A stretch of DNA of 64,000 bases, taken from Chinchilla lanigera (taxonomy: Eukaryota > Chordata > Mammalia > Rodentia > Chinchillidae). The DNA lies in assembly GCF_000276665.1 (NCBI RefSeq), contig NW_004955472.1, positions 12,226,961-12,290,960 on the forward strand. The letters are read 5' to 3'. Shown piece by piece: positions 59,108 to 64,000 of the stretch. Both the position numbers and the translations under genes were made by a program. Under the pieces are notes generated by a model, which saw only the letters and a program-made list of their open reading frames with translations, did not search any database and was not told the origin of the DNA. The number at the start of each line of letters is the position of its first letter. Positions within the stretch are counted from its first letter, which is position 1.

Positions 59108-59215
59108 TTTTTTCTGTCTTTTTGAAACAGGGTCTTGCTATGCATTTCAGGCTGGCCTTAAAATCATTTTGTAGCCCAGGCTGGCCTCAAACTTGCACAA
59201 AAGAAAAAAAAAAAG
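59108..59215 (-). repeat. Truncated B1 SINE, minus strand
   Basis: TTGAAACAGGGTCTTGCTAT and both copies of CAGGCTGGCC(T/T) from the internal duplication are present; the left half is missing. Confidence 0.82.
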
Positions 59216-59509
59216 TGCTGACCCCAGTAGTTACTTGAGGGCAACAAGTTCAAAAGCACATCCATCTGAGGCAGTTGGTTCTCAGCACCCACGACATGAT
59301 GTGCTGACCAGCTCCAGGTCTACAGAACTAGAATCCCTAGGTTAGGCCCCAAAATTTCTGTGGTTGTTACTTTAATAACTCTTATTCATAGTAAACTCTC
59401 ATAGTACAGAAAGCAAAAAATATGAAGTGAAAATCTCCTCAACCTTCCCTACCCCATCCTTACTACCCAAAGGTAATCACTATTTAGAAATATTTAACTA
59501 TCCTTCCAA
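59216..59509. other. Intergenic DNA, nothing recognised
   Basis: No gene or clear repeat seen. Confidence 0.4.
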
Positions 59510-59690
59510 AAATGTAGGTGTAAAAACACTTTGAAGATATCAATAAGTAATACAACAACCATTGTTAATTTCCTACCACTTTGTCTGTAACTCTGTTTTG
59601 TTTATATTGTTCTTAAGCTATTTTGTAAATGGATGTCTGTTAATACGTTTTCCTTCTTTTATTTCTTAAAACAAAGAAAAAGTAGGTGCA
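59510..59690 (+). repeat. LINE-1 3' end fragment
   Basis: CACTTTGAAGATATCAATAA and CAACAACCATTGTTAATTTC match the 3' UTR of the 29.7-35.3-kb LINE-1. Confidence 0.78.
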
Positions 59691-59878
59691 TATATAATTG
59701 TAAATATCCCTCCGCCGTGCGCGTATCTAGAAACACAAGTAGGATCATGCTCTGCTCTATCACGTGCTTTCTTTGATACAAAATACTTCTTTGAGAATTT
59801 GCACTGTCAGCCTGTCTAGATCCACTTTATTTTTCCACAACTGCACAATTTCATATTATATGAATGAGTTTTAATTTT

Positions 59879-59962
59879 TTTTTTTTGAGGTACCGGGGAT
59901 CGAACTCACGACCTTGCGCTTTCCAGGCAGGCGCTTATGCCACTGAGCTTTATCCCCAGCCT
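59879..59962 (-). repeat. ID SINE, young subfamily, minus strand
   Basis: GGTACCGGGGATCGAACTCA, CGACCTTGCGCTTTCCAGGC. Target repeats near GAGTTTTAATTTTT and GACTCTTAATTTTT. Confidence 0.95.
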
Positions 59963-60056
59963 GACTCTTAATTTTTAAAAAGCTATTACAAATATGTTAA
60001 ATATTTCCTTTTTACTTTCTTGCATTTTTGATACAATATACCATTATCAAGAATCT

Positions 60057-60228
60057 TTTTTTTTTAGGTACTGGCAATTGAACCCAGGACCTTTGCACTG
60101 AGCTATATCCCCAAACCTTTTTACTTTTAATTTTGAGACAGAGTTTGGCTAAGTCACCAAATTACCTCCTGCCTCAGCCTCTCAGAGTGCTGGGATTACA
60201 AGCATGTGCGCCACACCCAACATATTTT
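60057..60228 (-). repeat. Dimeric B1-ID SINE, minus strand
   Basis: ID part (GGCAATTGAACCCAGGACCT) then B1 part (TTGAGACAGAGTTTGGCTAA...GAGTGCTGGGATTACAAGCA). Confidence 0.82.
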
Positions 60229-60239
60229 TCTACATACTT

Positions 60240-61020
60240 ATATGAGCTATTGCAGCAGTAAAAGTAAAATTGTTCCAGCTAATGGGACAACTATACATAC
60301 ATATGAATAAACATTTATAATCTTTGCATACTTATGTGTATATGTTTATATGTGCAGCTCTCTATATTTACAGATGTATATGTGCATATTTTTTTAATAC
60401 TTATATGAATTATGAGTTGAACTGCTGAGTCAAAGGATATGTATATATTTATATATGCACATATGTACAATATATTTCTTTCCATTTATATAAATTCTAC
60501 AAATACAGTATATATATGGTATGTGTATTTATGTATGTTTCCATACTTTATTTTGTATCTTTGCAAACTTATATGAATATGAGTGAAACACCTGAGTATA
60601 AGAGCACATATATGACATATATATACAATTTTGATAAATATTAGAAAGTTAGCTTTCAAAGTAGTTACATGAAATTGTACGTGTAGGAGTGACTATCTCC
60701 TGACAACTTCACCACTCTTTCTGCCATACTTATAGTGTTATATAACACTGTTTCTGCTTGCATTTACTTATTAATAATACTCAGTATCTTGTCATTTATT
60801 TTTTGACTATTTGTATGTACCATAAACTGCCCATTCTATTCTTTGCCCATTTTTCTGCTGGGTTTTCTTTTTACTGGCTTTTATGTATTTATTCATATAT
60901 TCTAGAAATCAATCTTTTGTGGCTACCTTTTTACTGGTTTATGTGTTTATGTATCTAGAAGTCAATCTTGTCATACATTCAAATAATTTAAGTCTTGTTT
61001 ATAGTATGTTTTGAGTTTTG
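60240..61020 (-). repeat. Old LINE-1 ORF2 C-terminal/3' region, minus strand, expanded by internal duplications
   Basis: TTTGCCCATTTTTCTGCTGG, CATATATTCTAGAAATCAAT and AACTGCTGAGTCAAAGGATA are reverse-complement phrases of the old LINE-1 3' part. Units around CTTATATGAAT/ATGAGT recur at about 60400, 60565 and 60330. TTTTTACTGG...TCTAGAA(A/G)TCAATCTT occurs twice (60868-60916, 60928-60970). Confidence 0.6.
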
Positions 61021-61339
61021 GTTTGAAAATGTGCAATGTTATGAAAGTTTCTCATAAAATTTTGATAATCAAGAGTTACCTAAGGGATAAATTTAGCGTT
61101 CTAGGACATTATGTGGGAGGAAGGATGACCAGGCAGGGATGTTCAGTAAGGTTTCCACCTCTGCCTCTGCCAATGGGATGAATTTGCTGATCTAAAACTG
61201 CACATTGTTTTCCTTTATTTAAAAACTCAGAAACCTGGCAGCCAGTTTTTTAGGCCAACAGGCGAGACCAAAGAAAAGCTTCAATATTTAAGAAGTCTAT
61301 ACTGAGTAAAGGGCCCACAGATTACTCACTCCCTCCTGC
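61021..61339. other. Intergenic DNA, nothing recognised
   Basis: No gene or clear repeat seen. Confidence 0.4.
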
Positions 61340-61530
61340 TATTGGCCTTTGGGACAACAGAAAGGGCACAAGGGCTTGTAGTCTGAAGACCTGACTGATG
61401 ATTCCAACTCTGGTAGTACCTGCTGGCCATGTAGTATCCAAGAGTCGAGTCTTTCTGGGCCTTAATCTTCTCACCTGCAAAATAAGGGAAATGATCGGAA
61501 ATGGAAAGCACTAGTATAGGACAAAATAAG
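61340..61530 (+). repeat. MIR SINE
   Basis: GATTCCAACTCTGGTAGTAC, GGGCCTTAATCTTCTCACCT and GCAAAATAAGGGAAATGATC in MIR order. Confidence 0.7.
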
Positions 61531-61994
61531 TGATCAAAGTGAAAGTACATATACATACTACTTCTCAGTTCATTATTAATTTTTTAAAGAGCACATTCCA
61601 AGTCACTTGGAATTCCAAGGATCTCTTTGGGATACTACAAATTAGTTACTTTGCTAGTGAATTACCTTCTTAATTGTATTTTGCTTAGACTAATATTAAA
61701 ATTACAATTTCCCTGTATACCACAACTGACAGAGAGCAGGTGCTGTGGCAGAGGGGAAAACCAAGATGGAATTTAAAAAATTAATTTGTGATCAAAGCCT
61801 GCTCCATCATCATCTTCTTACCCGAATGACATTCCTCTGAAGTGGGCAACTACCTTTATCTTCAGGAGAAACTGCCATGGAGAGAAAATGGTTACGGTTT
61901 AGGCTACACAGATCCAAGAAATATATACAGATCCCCGGATTAAAATTTGGCTAGGAAATTAAAGTTCAGCAGATATTACAAATGTGATGGGATA
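61531..61994. other. Intergenic DNA, nothing recognised
   Basis: No gene or clear repeat seen. Confidence 0.4.
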
Positions 61995-62560
61995 ATGTGA
62001 TGGTTAATTTTACGTGTCAGCTTGGCTCGGCTGTGGTGCCCCGGTTTTTGGTAAAACACCAGTGTAAAAAATGTTATGATGGGGGCTGGGGATTTAGCTC
62101 AGCGGCACAGCGCTTGCCTGGCAAGTGCAGGGTTGTGAGTTTGATTCCCGGTACCTGAAAAAATCCAAAAAAAAAAAAAAAAATACTATGATGGTATCTT
62201 TTAGATGTGATTAGCATTTAACAGCAATTACCCTTCATAAAGTGAATAGGCCTCATCCAGTCGATTGAAAGGTTTAGGGAAAAAGACTGAAATCCCTGCA
62301 GGAAGCATGAACCTTCCCTCCAGAACACCTGACACCACTCTTCTCTGCGGCTCCACACTGTGGGGCTGCCCTGCAAACTGCCAACCTGCCATCCCTGCCA
62401 TTCATCTCCCGAGCCAATTTATTAAAGTATTTCATATTCTCTCTCCACATACACACATGCGTATATGTTATATATCTGTATCTCCATATCTACCATTCAG
62501 AGAGAGAGAGAGAGAGAGAGCGAGATCCTGTTAGATCCTTGCAGAACTCTGGCTACCACA
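61995..62560 (+). repeat. Ancient interspersed repeat interrupted by an ID SINE
   Basis: TGTGATGGTTAATTTTACGT start, TTAGATGTGATTAGCATTTA, GGCCTCATCCAGTCGATTGA and TCCCGAGCCAATTTATTAAA are ordered phrases of a common ancient mammalian repeat. A GA microsatellite (62500-62520) lies near its 3' end. Confidence 0.75.
62082..62180 (+). repeat. ID SINE nested in the ancient repeat, young subfamily
   Basis: GGGGCTGGGGATTTAGCTCA, GCAAGTGCAGGGTTGTGAGT and TTCCCGGTACCTG with A-tail. Target repeats AAAATGTTATGATG and AAAATACTATGATG. Confidence 0.95.
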
Positions 62561-62838
62561 AATAATTGTAAGAATGAGTAAGGACCTTCTCTCCACTCCC
62601 CACCATGTTTTCTGCCACAGCTTATCACACTGTCCAGGCCCAGGAAACCAGAACCCTTAAACTCTGTGCTGACATCCAGCAGCAGCTTTTCCTCCACTGT
62701 TCTTTCTCCACACTACCCTTCCCTAAAGTGCCGCCCCTCGGTAGCGCATAAAACCAAATGTCCTCATTCTGTTGTAGCTTTGTAGGAGTCCCTTTTTAAG
62801 GTTTTTTAGAGGGGACAGGGCGTCATAGATGCAAAGCA

Positions 62839-62941
62839 GGGCTGGGGATTTAGCTCAGCGGCAAAGCCCCTGCCTGGCAAGCGCAAGGTCGTGAGTTCGG
62901 TTCCCGGTACCGGAGAAAAACAAAAAAAAAAAAAAAAAAAA
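62839..62941 (+). repeat. ID SINE, youngest-looking copy
   Basis: GGGCTGGGGATTTAGCTCAG...GGCAAGCGCAAGGTCGTGAG...TTCCCGGTACCGG with a long A-tail. Exact 14-bp target repeat ATAGATGCAAAGCA at 62825-62838 and 62942-62955. Confidence 0.97.
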
Positions 62942-62955
62942 ATAGATGCAAAGCA

Positions 62956-63299
62956 AGTCAGTAGGATCTGGTTCTCATGACGCTTACTTTCTATTGCAGA
63001 TACGGACACCACGAACAAGTAGACAAATATTTAATTGAGGTCATTTCTGAGGTAACATGCTATAAGAAAAACAGCGCCCTGGTATGTGGGTGCCTGCGTG
63101 GAGAAACCTCAAGAAGAAGCCAGGCTTGGGGCGGGGGAGGGGGGTCCACCCCAGACAGAGGGGGTAGCAATGAGGGGCGCAGTGTTCAGTAACTTCTGAA
63201 TGAATCCTACCCGACAGGTGCACTCGTAAAATCTACACAGATATCTGGACAGAGTGGCAATTTTAAAATGATTGCTAAATCTCACTTGATCCAACCGAT
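62956..63299. other. Approach to the right-hand CpG island
   Basis: No repeat recognised. A G-rich stretch (GGGGCGGGGGAGGGGGGT) lies at about 63129-63146. GC content begins to rise. Confidence 0.45.
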
Positions 63300-64000
63300 C
63301 TGTTTTTCTGTCCTGGGTTTGGACCCGGGTGGCAACGTCACGTGATGCGTCGAGGACTGGTAAAGGAAAAGCTGCCTGCTGCTCAGCCTGGCCTCTCCGT
63401 CGCAGCACGGCCTTAGGGGTCTGCCTTGGCCGATCCAGACCTCACTTTCCTCCTCCGTGAAGGGGTGGGGGCTGATGGCTGCTACCTGGGCCCTGCCAGC
63501 TCTGACCCTGAAGTGGAAGTGGTTCCACTTCTGCAGCCAGGCCACTAGGCCCGAGCACATGAACGGGGAAGCCAGCGCGAGAAGGGCCGAATTTCTCGAC
63601 CGAAAGCTGGGCCTAGGCCCCCCTCCCGTGCACGGCCGCAGCTCCAGCCGGCCAGATTCGGGGCCGACCCAGACCCACGGCAGGCCCCGGAGCTCTGCGC
63701 AGCCGGTCAGCGCCGCGCACCTGAGAGCGGCCTCCGGAGCTCCACTTCCAGCTTTCGGGCGTCCCCGGGCCGGCTCGGAGCGCCGGGGCCCGAGCGCAGA
63801 CCTGCACCGCGCGCCGGCTGCTCGGTCCCCAGGCCGTGCCCGTGTCCTCCACTCACCCCGCCTCTCCGCTCCTCCTTTCCTTCCCCCGCTTTTCCTGTTC
63901 CGAGTGGACCACGGCGGGGGAGGGGAGCGGAGGGGAGGGTCTCTAGAAAGAAAGGATCAGTGATGTGGAAGAAAAGAGGGCCGAGGAGGCGGCGGGGCGC
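63300..64000. promoter_or_regulatory. CpG-rich edge, probable CDKN2A-ARF / CDKN2B-AS1 bidirectional promoter
   Basis: CpG density rises from about 63300 and is high from 63560 to the window end, with GC-rich tracts and a purine-rich G tract at 63910-63940. It starts about 11.4 kb past the CDKN2B stop. In human the ARF first exon, and the oppositely directed start of the antisense RNA ANRIL, lie about 12 kb past it. The ARF start codon and its basic N-terminal peptide are not seen before position 64000, so exon 1-beta would lie just outside. Long frames here (for example 63559-63963) are by-products of GC-rich DNA. An E-box CACGTG lies at 63339-63344. Exact start sites of either transcript cannot be read from sequence. 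Confidence 0.5.

Noticed and set aside
63457..63963. 168-codon plus-strand frame at the right edge, considered as ARF exon 1-beta
   Set aside because: Lacks the basic ARF N-terminal peptide and runs to a stop at 63961-63963 without a convincing donor; best read as GC-rich promoter DNA.

Overview
This is mammalian nuclear DNA from a rodent. The evidence is one spliced gene with CpG-island promoter structure, a dense crop of tRNA-Ala-derived ID SINEs (many with exact target-site duplications), B1 SINEs carrying the internal ~29-bp duplication, dimeric B1-ID elements, rodent-type LINE-1, and older MIR and L2 fossils. The B1-ID dimers and the ID subfamily argue against mouse or rat and for a non-murid rodent. 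The exact species cannot be fixed from sequence alone; beaver-like or hystricomorph lineages such as mole-rats are only guesses.

The one confidently recognised protein-coding gene is CDKN2B (p15INK4b), on the + strand. Coding exon 1 is 48976-49131 and coding exon 2 is 51611-51871, separated by a 2.48-kb intron. Together they encode an intact 138-residue ankyrin-repeat CDK4/6 inhibitor, the same length as human p15. A CpG island (about 48145-49260) with GC boxes, a perfect CRE palindrome and an NRF1-like site covers its promoter and first exon. The 3' side (from 51872) looks like a long 3' UTR with several AATAAA signals, interrupted further on by a 215-bp assembly gap (53569-53783).

The right edge (about 63300-64000) climbs into a second CpG island. 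In other mammals the ARF first exon (exon 1-beta of CDKN2A) and the divergent antisense RNA CDKN2B-AS1 (ANRIL) start about 12 kb downstream of the CDKN2B stop. The spacing here matches, so this edge is probably that bidirectional promoter, with the ARF start codon just outside the window. The 48 kb left of CDKN2B then correspond to DNA that an antisense ANRIL transcript would cross.

Region by region: 1-29.7 kb is AT-rich intergenic DNA with SINEs, MIR/L2 fossils, LTR-like pieces and microsatellites. 29.7-35.3 kb is a nearly full-length but decayed LINE-1. 36.2-38.4 kb is an inverted pair of LINE-1 3' ends plus small local duplications. 38.6-46.7 kb holds L2, old repeats and another LINE-1 fragment. 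46.7-48.1 kb is largely repeat-free DNA upstream of the CDKN2B promoter. 48.1-53.5 kb is CDKN2B. 53.8-63.2 kb is repeat-rich DNA between CDKN2B and the presumed ARF/ANRIL promoter. Apart from CDKN2B, I found no open reading frame that I believe encodes a protein. Family names for old repeats are assigned by eye and were not checked against a repeat library.
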